DNA of 64,000 nucleotides. It comes from RDYZ01 sp964518905. GTDB taxonomy: Bacteria > Cyanobacteriota > Cyanobacteriia > Cyanobacteriales > Geitlerinemataceae. Shown one piece after another: positions 43,926 through 52,903 of the stretch. Each line of letters opens with the position of its first letter. Position 1 is the first letter of the stretch. The translations under genes and the position numbers were made by a program. The notes below the pieces were generated by a model. The model ran no database searches. It was not told the DNA's origin and was given only the letters and a program-made list of their open reading frames with translations. Where the stretch lies: contig CAZFJL010000025.1 of the NCBI GenBank assembly GCA_964518905.1, positions 1-64,000 of the forward strand, given 5' to 3'.

Positions 43926-44645
43926 ATGCTTCAACTCCGTCGCACCGTCCGCAGTCCGATCGCCCGTCTCGTCTGCGCGGCGCTGATCACCTGGAATGCC
44001 GCCAGCCTCCCCGCGATCGCCGAAGATCCGGCGCGTCTCACCGTCACCGGTCAGGGACAGATCGCCATCCCCGCCACGATCGCCCGAGTCAGTCTCGGCG
44101 TTGAGATCCGCGCCCGTACCGCCGAAGACGCCCAGGCTCAAGCGGCGGCGGCCTCGAACGCGATCGTCTCCTACCTCAAAAGCCAAAACGTCGATCAGCT
44201 CCAGACCCAGGGCATTCAGCTTTCGCCGGTCTACACCAACGAAGACGGGCGATCGCGCATCTCCGACTACACGGCCTCGAATATCGTTAGCTTTCGCGTC
44301 GAAACTGAAGCGGTCGGCGAAATCATCGATGAAACCGTCCGTCGAGGTGCAACCCGGATCTCGGGTCTGAGTTTTGTCGGCTCCGACCTGGCGATCGCCA
44401 CGGCTCGTGATGCTGCGCTGCGTGCCGCGACGCTCGACGCCCGCGACCAGGCCGATATTGTGCTCGATACCCTGGGTCTTGCGGCGCGATCAATCGGCCA
44501 GATTAACATCGGCTATTCCACCCCGATGCCCACTGCTTCGATCCGGAATGAGGCCGCAGCCTATGGCGACTTTATGAGCCGATCGGCGGTGGAGGGGGGC
44601 GAACAGACGATCGAGGCGTCTGTCACGCTCGAAATTTTGTATTAG
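43926..44645 (+). CDS. exported SIMPL (DUF541) domain protein
   Basis: A 239-residue protein with a signal peptide (residues 1 to about 31, ending SLPAIA). The rest matches the SIMPL/DUF541 domain: RLTVTGQGQIAIPATIARVSLGVE at the start and ISGLSFVGSDLAIATARDAALRAA in the middle. Bacterial members, such as BP26 of Brucella, form periplasmic channel-like rings. Role here is unknown. It follows the pentapeptide gene at 52 bp. Confidence 0.88.
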   Translation: MLQLRRTVRSPIARLVCAALITWNAASLPAIAEDPARLTVTGQGQIAIPATIARVSLGVEIRARTAEDAQAQAAAASNAIVSYLKSQNVDQLQTQGIQLSPVYTNEDGRSRISDYTASNIVSFRVETEAVGEIIDETVRRGATRISGLSFVGSDLAIATARDAALRAATLDARDQADIVLDTLGLAARSIGQINIGYSTPMPTASIRNEAAAYGDFMSRSAVEGGEQTIEASVTLEILY

Positions 44646-44742
44646 CTTGCTCTGGATCGTGTTTTGGCAGACAAGATGCCCGCTCTACGAACGTTCGGCA
44701 ATCTCCGGTTTGTATTTTTTCTATACAAAACCGGATTTGGTC

Positions 44743-44970
44743 TTAGATGTTGTCTCGATCGGCGATCGCATGGCACTGTCCATGCAGACTGACGATGAAT
44801 GGGACGCAATAAGTCAGTGCGCTGGAGATCCAACGCGCACGGCTCATTTTGCGCGTGATTAATGCTTCTCCATGATTAATCACGAGGAGAATGGAGCCAA
44901 CGATCAAAGCAACACGTAGAGCGGTGCGGTAGGTTTGGGAAGAGGCGCGTTTTAGCCAGAATGGTTGCAC
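44743..44970 (-). CDS. nrtS: NrtS-like nitrate/nitrite transporter
   Basis: A 75-residue membrane protein starting at GTG 44970. The pattern FWLKRASSQTYRTALRVALIVGSILLVINHGEAL followed by ALTYCVPFIVSLHG fits NrtS, a small two-helix nitrate/nitrite transporter first described in marine cyanobacteria; the match is from memory of the family motif INHGEAL. It lies 184 bp downstream of gatA on the same strand, but a hairpin lies between. No nirA or ntcA gene is close by. Confidence 0.72.
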   Translation of the reverse strand: MQPFWLKRASSQTYRTALRVALIVGSILLVINHGEALITRKMSRARWISSALTYCVPFIVSLHGQCHAIADRDNI

Positions 44971-45080
44971 TTGGGATTAAGTTAAAAAAAGTGTTTCTTT
45001 AGAATAAAGAATAATCGGTTCCTCCACGAAACCGATGGCAGCCCAGCAAGAAGCTTGCGCTATTCCATAGCTTTTTAAAT

Positions 45081-45121
45081 GCAGAACCCCGATCTCTAAG
45101 GCGTTGAGATTGGGGTTCTGC
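45081..45121. terminator. 16-bp hairpin downstream of gatA
   Basis: GCAGAACCCCGATCTC (45081-45096) pairs with GAGATTGGGGTTCTGC (45106-45121), loop of nine bases, one G-T pair. It lies 34 bp after the gatA stop and probably ends that transcript. Similar AACCCCGAT hairpins are common in cyanobacteria, so it may also be a dispersed repeat. Confidence 0.65.
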
Positions 45122-45154
45122 ACAAATTGGCATGGCTCTAACTTCAAACAAAGA

Positions 45155-46621
45155 CTAAAGCGCCGGTGTTTTCGTATGCCACTCCGTCGCCTGCTCATAC
45201 CGCTGCGCCACTTGCAACAGCTTCGTTTCTTGCAGCACATTCCCGATAATTTGCAGCCCGATCGGTAAGCCCTTCGCATCAAACCCGCAGGGCAAACTCA
45301 GCGACGGCAAACCGGCTAAATTCACCGGAATGGTCATCAAATCCGACAGATACATACTCAGCGGATCATCGGTTTTTTCGCCCGCTTTAAACGCCGTCGT
45401 CGGCGAGGTCGGCGACACTAACACGTCATATTTCGCAAACGCCGTTTTGAAATCCTGGCAAATCAACGTCCGGACTTTTTGCGCTTTTAGATAGTAGGCA
45501 TCGTAGTAGCCCGACGACAGCGCGTAGGTTCCGATCGCGATCCGACGCTTCACCTCCGCCCCAAAACCCAACGCGCGGGTTTTGGCGTACATATCAATCA
45601 AATTGTCCGACTCTTCCACGCGCTGACCGTATTTAACGCCGTCGTAACGGGCGAGGTTGGCCGACGCTTCCGACGGCGCGATCACGTAGTAGGTCGGCAG
45701 GCCGTAACGGAACGTGGGACAGGAGACGAATTCCACCTCAGCGCCGAGATCTTCGTAGACCTTCAAGGCGGCTTTCACGGAGTCATCCACTTCGGGGTCG
45801 AGTCCTTCGCCAAAGGTTTCTTGGATCACGCCGATGCGGAGTTTGTCGCCGTTTTGGTTGGCGATCGTCTCCTGTTGCAACGCCTCGGCATAGCTCGGAA
45901 CTTCGACCTTGAGGCTGGTCGAGTCCTTCGGGTCATACCCAGCCATCGCTTCGAGGAAAATCGCGGCATCTTCGACACTACGGGCAAAGGGGCCAATCTG
46001 ATCGAGCGAAGAAGCGTAGGCCACAAGGCCGTAACGGGACACCAGGCCGTAGGTCGGTTTGAGGCCGACGACACCGCATAACGACGCGGGCTGACGGATC
46101 GATCCACCGGTGTCAGAACCCGTGGCGACGACGCACTGACCGGCGGCCACCGCAGCGGCGGAACCACCGGAGGAACCACCGGGAACGCGATCGGTATCCC
46201 AAGGATTCGCCGTTACCTGGTAGGCAGAATTCTCGGTGGAGCTGCCCATGGCGAACTCGTCGAGATTGGTTTTACCGACGGAAATCGTCCCGGCGTCGCG
46301 CAACTTTTCAACGACGGTTCCGTTGTAGGGCGGGATGTAATTTTCGAGGATTTTTGAGGCGCAGGTGGTCGGCACGCCTCGGGTACACATGTTGTCTTTG
46401 ATGGCGATCGGGATGCCTTCTAAAATGCCGATCGCTTCACCTGCCGCGATCTTGGCATCGACAGCCTTGGCCTGCTCGATCGCCGTCTCGCTTGTCCGGT
46501 GTAAAAAGCTGCGTAGCTGGGGTTCGGTGGCGTCGATGCGTTGCAGCGTTTCTTGGGTCAATTCTAGTGCTGACCGCTCTTTAGAAACTAGTTGCTGATG
46601 CAACTCACGAATGGATGCCAT
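45155..46621 (-). CDS. gatA: Asp/Glu-tRNA(Asn/Gln) amidotransferase subunit A
   Basis: A 488-residue amidase-signature protein. The catalytic Ser-cisSer-Lys triad is K75 in IAIKDN, the cis-Ser in GGSSGG (150/151) and S174 in DTGGSIRQP. GatA releases ammonia from glutamine for the GatCAB complex, which converts Glu-tRNA(Gln) to Gln-tRNA(Gln), an essential step in cyanobacteria. gatB and gatC are not in the window, as is usual in this phylum. Confidence 0.97.
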   Translation of the reverse strand: MASIRELHQQLVSKERSALELTQETLQRIDATEPQLRSFLHRTSETAIEQAKAVDAKIAAGEAIGILEGIPIAIKDNMCTRGVPTTCASKILENYIPPYNGTVVEKLRDAGTISVGKTNLDEFAMGSSTENSAYQVTANPWDTDRVPGGSSGGSAAAVAAGQCVVATGSDTGGSIRQPASLCGVVGLKPTYGLVSRYGLVAYASSLDQIGPFARSVEDAAIFLEAMAGYDPKDSTSLKVEVPSYAEALQQETIANQNGDKLRIGVIQETFGEGLDPEVDDSVKAALKVYEDLGAEVEFVSCPTFRYGLPTYYVIAPSEASANLARYDGVKYGQRVEESDNLIDMYAKTRALGFGAEVKRRIAIGTYALSSGYYDAYYLKAQKVRTLICQDFKTAFAKYDVLVSPTSPTTAFKAGEKTDDPLSMYLSDLMTIPVNLAGLPSLSLPCGFDAKGLPIGLQIIGNVLQETKLLQVAQRYEQATEWHTKTPAL

Positions 46622-47023
46622 GCTCGCGCCTCTGTCGAAAAATGTTTTGAGTTAAGTAAGGATGGTTCAACGATGCGATTGGGGATGGATCGATGACGTC
46701 ATTGAGCGATTCAACTGATCGTCAAGATCGAGCAAACTGATCCCGAGAGTTTTCGGTCATTCTCACCATCACTCAGACAATCGCTGCGTTGTCCTTTGAC
46801 ACTATAGCGGGGAACGCGATCGTGCTTTAGAACAAGCAGATGCCTGTCTGACCAATTCGAGCCAACCTCGCTCTAGATGGGTGGAGTTTGGCAGACGATT
46901 AAACTTGGCAAAATCAGCCAAGATACTAAGCCATGACGGTAGATCTTGACGTGAGACCTTTGAGGTTTCTAAAACCTCAAAGTCTCCCCTCCTGCGACCC
47001 ATTCCCTTGATGGCGTGAGCGAC
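46622..47023. other. spacer with family-1 palindrome (copy C)
   Basis: 402 bp. The palindrome is at 46951-46990: GAGACCTTTGAGGTTTCTAA then AACCTCAAAGTCTCCC, in the same orientation as copy B. The downstream flank CCTGCGACCCATTCCCTTGA resembles CCTGCGATCCATTGCACTTGA beside copy B. A 66-codon frame on the minus strand (46802-47002) starts inside the palindrome; it may be a gene remnant. Confidence 0.7.
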
Positions 47024-48049
47024 TTAGCCGAAGGTCAAGCCGGGATCGCTGGTAGCAACGATCGCGATCGCGCTACTGAGATCCACCGAGGCTAGACCCG
47101 CGATGCGACCGATGTAGGAACCATCCCCAAGCTGAATCAGGGCGTCATCACCCGAAGCGATCGCGCTGACGCTGACGCCGTCTCCCGCCACGATGATCCG
47201 ATCGCCGTCGCTCACGCTGAAATCCGCGATCGTGTCGAGCATCGTCGTATCCGTCGTCGCTTCCGAGGCGACCCGCAGGATAAAGCGATCGGCTCCAGCT
47301 CCGCCGGTTAACGTATCGAGACCAAAATCACCGATCAGAAAATCATCCCCGTCTCCGCCATTGAGCGCGTCGTTATCCTGACCGCCGCGCAGAAAATCCG
47401 ATCCCTCGCCGCCATCAACGATGTCGTTACCTTTGTTGCCGTGGAGGATGTCATCGCCAGCGTTGCCGCGAAGAACATCATCGCCTTGCCCGCCGCGAAT
47501 CAGATCGTTATCGTCACTGCCGCCGCTGCCGCCGTCGATCGTGTCGTTTCCCTGATTGCCCGTGACATAGTCCGGAGCCGTTGATCCCGTCAGGCGATCG
47601 TCACCGCCCAGCAAGACAAAGCCGCCCAGATTATTTTCGTTATCACTGAGCGAAAGACTCAGGGTCTCCGCACTGTCGCTGAAAATACTCGCCGGGAGCA
47701 AGAGTTCCGCAAAGTTAATCCGATTGCTAAATGTGTTGAGTGGGATTGATCCCATAAAACCGGACTCGCGACCCGGAATCACGCCATCAATCAGCCCTAA
47801 AAGTACCGGAGTATCCGCTGGAATTAGATTGAACTGTGGCGGTAGCTCAAATCCCGGTAATGTGCCGATGAAACTGCTGATATCACCCAAAGTTTGATTA
47901 TCAAAAAATCCGCTTTCAATACCGCCGATCGCCTCTAGAGCCACGTCCGGCGTGAACAAACTAAGATCCAGTGGAAACTCGATCGGAAATGGAAAGCTAC
48001 CCACAGAAATACCGAGGGTAATCGGAGTATCAAGCGAAAGATTGGCCAT
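47024..48049 (-). CDS. RTX (hemolysin-type calcium-binding) repeat protein
   Basis: A 341-residue protein. Residues about 155-265 hold tandem nonapeptide repeats GGxGxDxLx, such as GGQGDDVLRGNAGDDILHG, which bind calcium in a parallel beta-roll. The N-terminal 150 residues are beta-rich and not assigned. There is no Sec signal peptide, as expected for type I secretion; the C-terminal 60 residues may carry the export signal. The transporter genes are not nearby. Confidence 0.88.
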   Translation of the reverse strand: MANLSLDTPITLGISVGSFPFPIEFPLDLSLFTPDVALEAIGGIESGFFDNQTLGDISSFIGTLPGFELPPQFNLIPADTPVLLGLIDGVIPGRESGFMGSIPLNTFSNRINFAELLLPASIFSDSAETLSLSLSDNENNLGGFVLLGGDDRLTGSTAPDYVTGNQGNDTIDGGSGGSDDNDLIRGGQGDDVLRGNAGDDILHGNKGNDIVDGGEGSDFLRGGQDNDALNGGDGDDFLIGDFGLDTLTGGAGADRFILRVASEATTDTTMLDTIADFSVSDGDRIIVAGDGVSVSAIASGDDALIQLGDGSYIGRIAGLASVDLSSAIAIVATSDPGLTFG

Positions 48050-48289
48050 TCTGATGTTTGGAAAAATTGGAGAGTTGAGGAGCGAGCTTTGAAAGCGTGC
48101 AGCGTGAGAACGTGACGATCAATCATCTTGAGATCAATCTAAGCTCAATGTTATTGCAAGTCTATGGTCGGTCGCAGGGCATAAAGTCTAATCTGCAAAC
48201 ATACCGGGCTGCGATTTTGCTCAAATCTCAAATCTAGATCCACTCTAAAAGCTAGATCTACTCTAAAGGCTACGTTAATAACCTCGCCA

Positions 48290-49378
48290 TCATGCCCGAT
48301 CGTCCGCTCGTAATGGCTCATAGAGCGATCCCACCTGAGATAGCGGCAACCGCGATCGCACCCCTAAGGTCAACGGCGATACCTGACCCCGCGCCAAATG
48401 CTCCGACGCCGCACAGCCAATCATCGCCGCATTGTCCGTACAAAACTGCATCGGCGGAAACAACACCTTGATCCCCGTATCCTGCGCCGCCGCCTGCAAA
48501 CACGATCGCAGCCGACTATTGGCCGCCACACCACCGCCGAGCGCGATCGTCGTCAACCCCAAATCCGTCGCACACCGCAGCGCTCGCTTTGTTAACGCCC
48601 GCGCCACGGCCTCCTGGAAACTGGCCGCAATATCCGCCACCGGCAACGACGCCGTATCATTCGCCGCGATCCCGCGTTCCGTCCGCAGCCCATCCACCAA
48701 TCGCCGCACCGCCGTTTTGAGACCGCTAAAACTCGAATCGTAGGGATGAAACCCGCCGCCCTCGGCCAGCTTGATCCGTCCCTCGGGCAACTTAAACGCC
48801 GTCGCATCCCCGTCCCGCGCCACCCGATCGATCACCGGCCCACCGGGATAGCCCAAATCCAACAACCGCGCCACCTTATCAAACGCCTCGCCCGCCGCAT
48901 CGTCGCGCGTTTGCCCGACGATCTCGTAATCCCCACAGTCCCGCACGTGAATCAGGCTCGTGTGTCCGCCCGACACGAGCAAACAGAGAAACGGTGGCTC
49001 TAGATCCGGCTCGGCCAAATAGGACGCATAGATATGACCCTCCAGATGATGCACCCCCAGCAGCGGCTTATCGTGCAAAATCGCCAACGTCTTCGCCGCA
49101 CTCAGCCCCACCATCAGCGCCCCGACCAATCCCGGCGTGCAGGTCACCCCGATCCCATCGATCGCCGCCCAGCCGATCCCCGCTTCTGCCAATGCCGCCG
49201 CAATCACCGCCCCGATCGTCTCCAAATGTTGACGCGAGGCCACCTCAGGAACCACCCCCCCATACAGCCGATGCGTTTCGATCTGAGACGACACAATACT
49301 ACTTAAAACGTTGCGTTTTTTAACAATAGCAACGGCGGTTTCATCGCAACTGGTTTCGATCGCTAAAACGGTAGGCAT
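48290..49378 (-). CDS. tsaD: tRNA N6-adenosine threonylcarbamoyltransferase
   Basis: A 362-residue ASKHA-fold enzyme that transfers threonylcarbamoyl to A37 of ANN-decoding tRNAs, together with TsaB/C/E. Signatures: ETSCDETAVAIV at the N-terminus, metal-binding GVHHLEGHIYA near residue 110 and the ATP loop LALGGGVAANSRLR near residue 277. It is divergent from psaF, an arrangement I recall from other cyanobacteria. Confidence 0.97.
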   Translation of the reverse strand: MPTVLAIETSCDETAVAIVKKRNVLSSIVSSQIETHRLYGGVVPEVASRQHLETIGAVIAAALAEAGIGWAAIDGIGVTCTPGLVGALMVGLSAAKTLAILHDKPLLGVHHLEGHIYASYLAEPDLEPPFLCLLVSGGHTSLIHVRDCGDYEIVGQTRDDAAGEAFDKVARLLDLGYPGGPVIDRVARDGDATAFKLPEGRIKLAEGGGFHPYDSSFSGLKTAVRRLVDGLRTERGIAANDTASLPVADIAASFQEAVARALTKRALRCATDLGLTTIALGGGVAANSRLRSCLQAAAQDTGIKVLFPPMQFCTDNAAMIGCAASEHLARGQVSPLTLGVRSRLPLSQVGSLYEPLRADDRA

Positions 49379-49758
49379 AGTAGGAAATTACGACGGGTAA
49401 CAGGCACTAAGAGAGACTGGGTTTTTGTGATAGCATTCTACGCAGACCTTTGCCGATCTTGGGTTCTACGGCAATGTTTACGGTCTTTTTGGTTCGATTG
49501 CGAAGGTTAATTTCGGTTAACGTCATCGGCCTCGATCGTTGAATCGTTAAAGTGGATGAAAATCGCTTCAAGCCTTGTGTTTGGAGAGTTTTTTGACTGA
49601 CTCGGTTGGTGAATTTAAACACTAGCTTTGAAAAACGCGATCGAGACCTCAATTCGATTGCTGGCTCCGCTGATTTTAATTCAGTGATACGCGAGCAATT
49701 AACGTTCAGATAAACGTTTAAAGTCCTGTAACGTTTTGTAATTCTAAGGAATCATTTT
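49379..49758. other. tsaD-psaF divergent promoter region
   Basis: 380 bp between divergent genes. The last 60 bases before psaF carry three AACGTT words (49701, 49713, 49730) and an HLR1-like box. A ribosome binding site AAGGA (49746-49750) precedes ATG 49759. No -10 box can be chosen with confidence. Confidence 0.55.
49727..49741 (-). promoter_or_regulatory. candidate HLR1 (RpaB) box upstream of psaF
   Basis: On the minus strand TTACA-AAACG-TTACA places two TTACA cores exactly 10 bases apart, as in the HLR1 direct repeat recognised by the response regulator RpaB at light-regulated photosystem genes. The flanking positions match only partly. It lies 17 bp before the start codon, closer than expected for an activator site. 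Confidence 0.4.
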
Positions 49759-50241
49759 ATGCGACAACTACTGGCGCTGGTTCTGACGGCATGTCTCTGG
49801 TTTGGCTTCACGCCGACCGCGTCTGCAAACGTCGGCACCCTCACCCCTTGCAAGGATACCCCCGCTTTCATCGCTCGGGCGAAGCAAGCAAAAACCCCGC
49901 AAGCAAAAGCACGTTTTGCCTCCTATGGTGAGCAACTGCTTTGCGGTTCAGAAGGTCTGCCCCACTTGGTCGTTGATGGCCGCTGGGATCGTGCTGGCGA
50001 TTTTATGATCCCCGGCGTGATGTTCCTCTATATCGCAGGCTGGATTGGCTGGGCTGGTCGTAGCTACCTGCAAACGATCGCGGGTGAGAAATCTCCCGAA
50101 ACCAAAGAAATCATCATTAATGTACCTTTGGCTGTGAAATGCTCCTTGGGTGCTGCGGCTTGGCCGTTGGCTGCTTTCAAAGAAGCATCGAGCGGCGAAA
50201 TGTTCGCCAACGACGACGAAATTACGGTTTCGCCGCGCTAG
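49759..50241 (+). CDS. psaF: photosystem I reaction centre subunit III
   Basis: A 160-residue protein with a signal peptide for thylakoid export (cleavage near ASA, residue 23). The mature part starts NVGTLTPCKDTPAF and has YGEQLLCGSEGLPHLVVDGRW, then a transmembrane helix PGVMFLYIAGWIGWAGRSYL, all typical of PsaF. PsaF is at the lumenal edge of PSI near the plastocyanin/cytochrome c6 docking site. psaJ follows 96 bp downstream. Confidence 0.98.
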   Translation: MRQLLALVLTACLWFGFTPTASANVGTLTPCKDTPAFIARAKQAKTPQAKARFASYGEQLLCGSEGLPHLVVDGRWDRAGDFMIPGVMFLYIAGWIGWAGRSYLQTIAGEKSPETKEIIINVPLAVKCSLGAAAWPLAAFKEASSGEMFANDDEITVSPR

Positions 50242-50337
50242 GCAACCCGGTTTCTCGATCGGCTTGACCGTGGTCTGATGCGAATCAGCACTACGGTTTG
50301 ACTATGATTTCGATTAGTTCAACGGAGACTTTTTACG

Positions 50338-50463
50338 ATGGACGGTTTAAAAACCTACCTCTCGACTGCACCAGTCATTGCCACAATTTGGATGCTCGTA
50401 ACTGCGGGCATTCTGATTGAATTCAATCGTTTCTTTCCTGACTTGCTGATTCACCCGCTCTAG
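50338..50463 (+). CDS. psaJ: photosystem I reaction centre subunit IX
   Basis: A 41-residue single-helix membrane protein, MDGLKTYLSTAPVIATIWML and onward, ending FPDLLIHPL, the typical PsaJ end. It binds beside PsaF in PSI. A ribosome binding site GGAG lies about 11 bases before the ATG. It is co-directional with psaF, and the strong terminator about 100 bp downstream ends the psaFJ unit. Confidence 0.97.
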   Translation: MDGLKTYLSTAPVIATIWMLVTAGILIEFNRFFPDLLIHPL

Positions 50464-50560
50464 AGTGAAATCATCCGGGTTGTTGATGATTAAGATTTAC
50501 TAATTTGAATTGATGAGTAAATCTCGCTGAAATCGCAAAATTCACAGCCCGCAAGCTCAA

Positions 50561-50594
50561 AAAAGCTCGATCGTCTACGATCGGGCTTTTTTTA
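50561..50594 (+). terminator. intrinsic terminator of psaFJ
   Basis: AAAAGCTCGATCGT pairs with ACGATCGGGCTTTT (50561-50590) around a 2-3 base loop, followed by seven T in total. One G-T mismatch. Confidence 0.9.
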
Positions 50595-50844
50595 TGGGTC
50601 AATCCCATCTCAATAATTACGAGATGGTATGACCAAGACCGATGCCGACCCCCCAAGAGTTTGTGAGGAAGGTTTGGTTTAATAGCTGGTAAGACTATTG
50701 CATTAGTTGAGCAGCGATCGCGTCCAATCTTTAGCGAAGCTCGCCAACAGCTCAGGGTGCTGAACATTGATCGAACTATCTTCCTGTAGGGAGCAGCTAG
50801 CCACAGCATTGTCTGGCTTACGACCTAGACTGCAACAACTGGTT

Positions 50845-51885
50845 ATGGGCTTTGGCTCATCTAAGGGTTGCGCCATCTCCGATGATGCACTTAAGGATGC
50901 AGACAACGCAGCATGGCTTGTTTATTTAAAACCAAAGGATCAAGAAGCGTGGCGCGAACGAATTCACTGGATTCGGACTGTTGATCGCCTTGCTGAACAT
51001 GATTGGCTAAACGGCAAACGTAATGGATTTGAGCAATTCTGCCATCATTGGCAGCACCTGCGAACAACCGGAGAAGTCTCAATCGATTCATCCTGTCGGC
51101 GCGAGCTTTCGCAGATGTCTCGCGCTTGGCAACACCGGCTTGGGATAGCACATAGCGATCGCGGCGATCGTGATGCGTTTGCGGTCTCTGCCTGGCAGCG
51201 CTATCTCACGGCAGTCGCCACCTATCATCGCGACGATCTCATCCTTCAGACGATGGCTGATTATGACCGCATGATTGATGGCCTGGGTGGCTCATTGTTC
51301 CAGGTTTTGCCCGATCTCGATGCGGATCTCGCCGCTGGGGCTCGCGCGTTTGGCGCACTCGATCAGTGCTATAACCACTTACGCGATCTGGATGAGGATA
51401 CGCAGCACCGTCTCTGTTATTTTCCCCAGACCCTACTAGATAAATTTGGACTCACCGCAGAGAATTTTTATCAGCGCACAGTGTTCGACCAACCGGGCTA
51501 TATCGATTTAATGCATTATTGGCTATACGAATACTTGCCACCGCGTAAGGCGATCGCCCAACAATTTGCCCGACGTCCCGATCTGCCACCAGCCTGGAGA
51601 TTACTGTGTGATTGGTCGCTCGATCGCTACCGGCGCATCGAAGTGTGCTTGCAGCGCTGCGACTACAACTATGTTGATTTTGCCCAGCATTATTGGTCAG
51701 ACGTACGTCACCAGCTTCAACATTGTCCAACCACTTCTTTTATGATTCCGCATCAAGATCCTGACTCCTCGGGGTTGCGACAAACAGGAACCGATCGCCA
51801 GTCACCAGACAGCATAAAAGCTACCATTCACCCCTTCACAGACTCACTTCATCGATCGATCCGACCCGTTCGACCTACTGAGTAA
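50845..51885 (+). CDS. divergent squalene/phytoene synthase-like protein
   Basis: 346 residues from ATG 50845; the frame is open to a TTG at 50767, adding 26 residues. The second Asp-rich motif of trans-isoprenyl diphosphate synthases is kept as NHLRDLDEDTQHRLCYFPQTLLDKFGL (DxxED near residue 180). MADYDRMIDGLGGSL corresponds to the conserved middle segment. The first Asp-rich motif is degenerate: RTVDRLAEHD in place of the usual DDxxD. Head-to-head synthases use two such motifs to bind diphosphates, so activity may be altered or lost. No carotenoid or hopanoid gene is adjacent. The family call is inferred from motif order. Confidence 0.6.
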   Translation: MGFGSSKGCAISDDALKDADNAAWLVYLKPKDQEAWRERIHWIRTVDRLAEHDWLNGKRNGFEQFCHHWQHLRTTGEVSIDSSCRRELSQMSRAWQHRLGIAHSDRGDRDAFAVSAWQRYLTAVATYHRDDLILQTMADYDRMIDGLGGSLFQVLPDLDADLAAGARAFGALDQCYNHLRDLDEDTQHRLCYFPQTLLDKFGLTAENFYQRTVFDQPGYIDLMHYWLYEYLPPRKAIAQQFARRPDLPPAWRLLCDWSLDRYRRIEVCLQRCDYNYVDFAQHYWSDVRHQLQHCPTTSFMIPHQDPDSSGLRQTGTDRQSPDSIKATIHPFTDSLHRSIRPVRPTE

Positions 51886-52470
51886 AAATAAATGTAACAA
51901 AACCGGCAGGAATTGTATCTCTCGATACTACTGTTTGTGTACTGCAACGATTTCGAGGGCGCATTTGGCGCACAAGAACTGTATGCTTGCTGACGCCGGA
52001 GCCGGGATTCGCCCTCCTATCCTGACCTAATTTTTGGGTACTTTGAGATTTGCCATCACAGCTTCGCTGCCCCTCTACAGCGAAAAATACAGCGAAAGTT
52101 TAGTTTTTCCTCTGTGTTTACACGGATAAAAGTTGTTAAAATTCAATTGCTGGACGAATATCTGCCGTCCCGTGAACTCAACAACTGCTTGATGAGTGAG
52201 TCAATGCAAGTCAGCTTACTGATCAGCAAGACTTAACGGATGACCCGGTCGCCGTTTTATTACTCTCGTTACCGTGAGACAACGCCCCGTTTTAAGCCAG
52301 ACTCTAACGTTTGAATTAATTCAGTCTTATATATGTCTCAATATTAGATCTAGACTTTGCCCCTTTCAAGCTTGCGGTCTACAGTATCGGCTAACACATT
52401 AGTCATTACCGCACGCTATTTCTAAAGATTCCAGCACCCTCTAAAAGTCAGCACTTCAAGGAACTCCACC
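51886..52470. other. 585-bp spacer upstream of the DUF4327 gene
   Basis: No gene is supported. The only local pattern is a small duplication ACAGCGAAA at about 52078 and 52090. The promoter of the downstream gene is likely within the last 200 bases. A long leader cannot be excluded. Confidence 0.4.
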
Positions 52471-52701
52471 ATGACTTCTACTGTAGTTATTTCGCGATAC
52501 ACGATCGAGGCCATCCGCACAGAAGCCTATGAACTAATCGCCTCCGGGACGATCGGCCGAAACCAACCGATTTACTCTCTGTGTCAATACATCCCAGCCC
52601 GAGAATGGACGTCGGTCGAGCAAGAGTTAGAGGACTATGGTTACCTGTTGCGCGATCGCATCATTGACCTCCTCTATTCCGAATCTTGGACTTCTGACTA
52701 A
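52471..52701 (+). CDS. DUF4327 family protein
   Basis: A 76-residue cytosolic protein. The pattern YTIEAIRTEAYELIASGTIGRNQPIYSLCQYIPAREW, then ELEDYGYLLRDRIIDLL, matches the cyanobacterial DUF4327 family of unknown function. AAGGAA lies 11 bases before the ATG. A perfect 15-bp inverted repeat lies 17 bp after the stop. Confidence 0.85.
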   Translation: MTSTVVISRYTIEAIRTEAYELIASGTIGRNQPIYSLCQYIPAREWTSVEQELEDYGYLLRDRIIDLLYSESWTSD

Positions 52702-52718
52702 ATAGCTCTTTAACAAGT

Positions 52719-52762
52719 ACAGGCGTCTTAAGCTACAACTTTTTGTCGCTTAAGACGCCTGT
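52719..52762 (+). terminator. perfect 15-bp hairpin after the DUF4327 gene
   Basis: ACAGGCGTCTTAAGC (52719-52733) and its exact inverse (52748-52762), separated by 14 bases that contain TTTTTG. The following T-run is short. It probably ends the transcript. Confidence 0.75.
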
Positions 52763-52903
52763 ATTGTTTCAATAGCAAGCTGGAATGCTTGAAATACCTG
52801 TACCACAGATTTAACCGGTTTAGATGAATCCCGTCATTGCGACCAAGACAAGGATTCAGCCAGCATCCGTGAGCTTTGGCGTGATCTTTCCGATCAACCA
52901 GAA

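Noticed and set aside
49407..49652. 81-codon minus-strand frame between tsaD and psaF
   Set aside because: It overlaps the psaF leader, has no ribosome binding site and no recognisable family. Probably chance.
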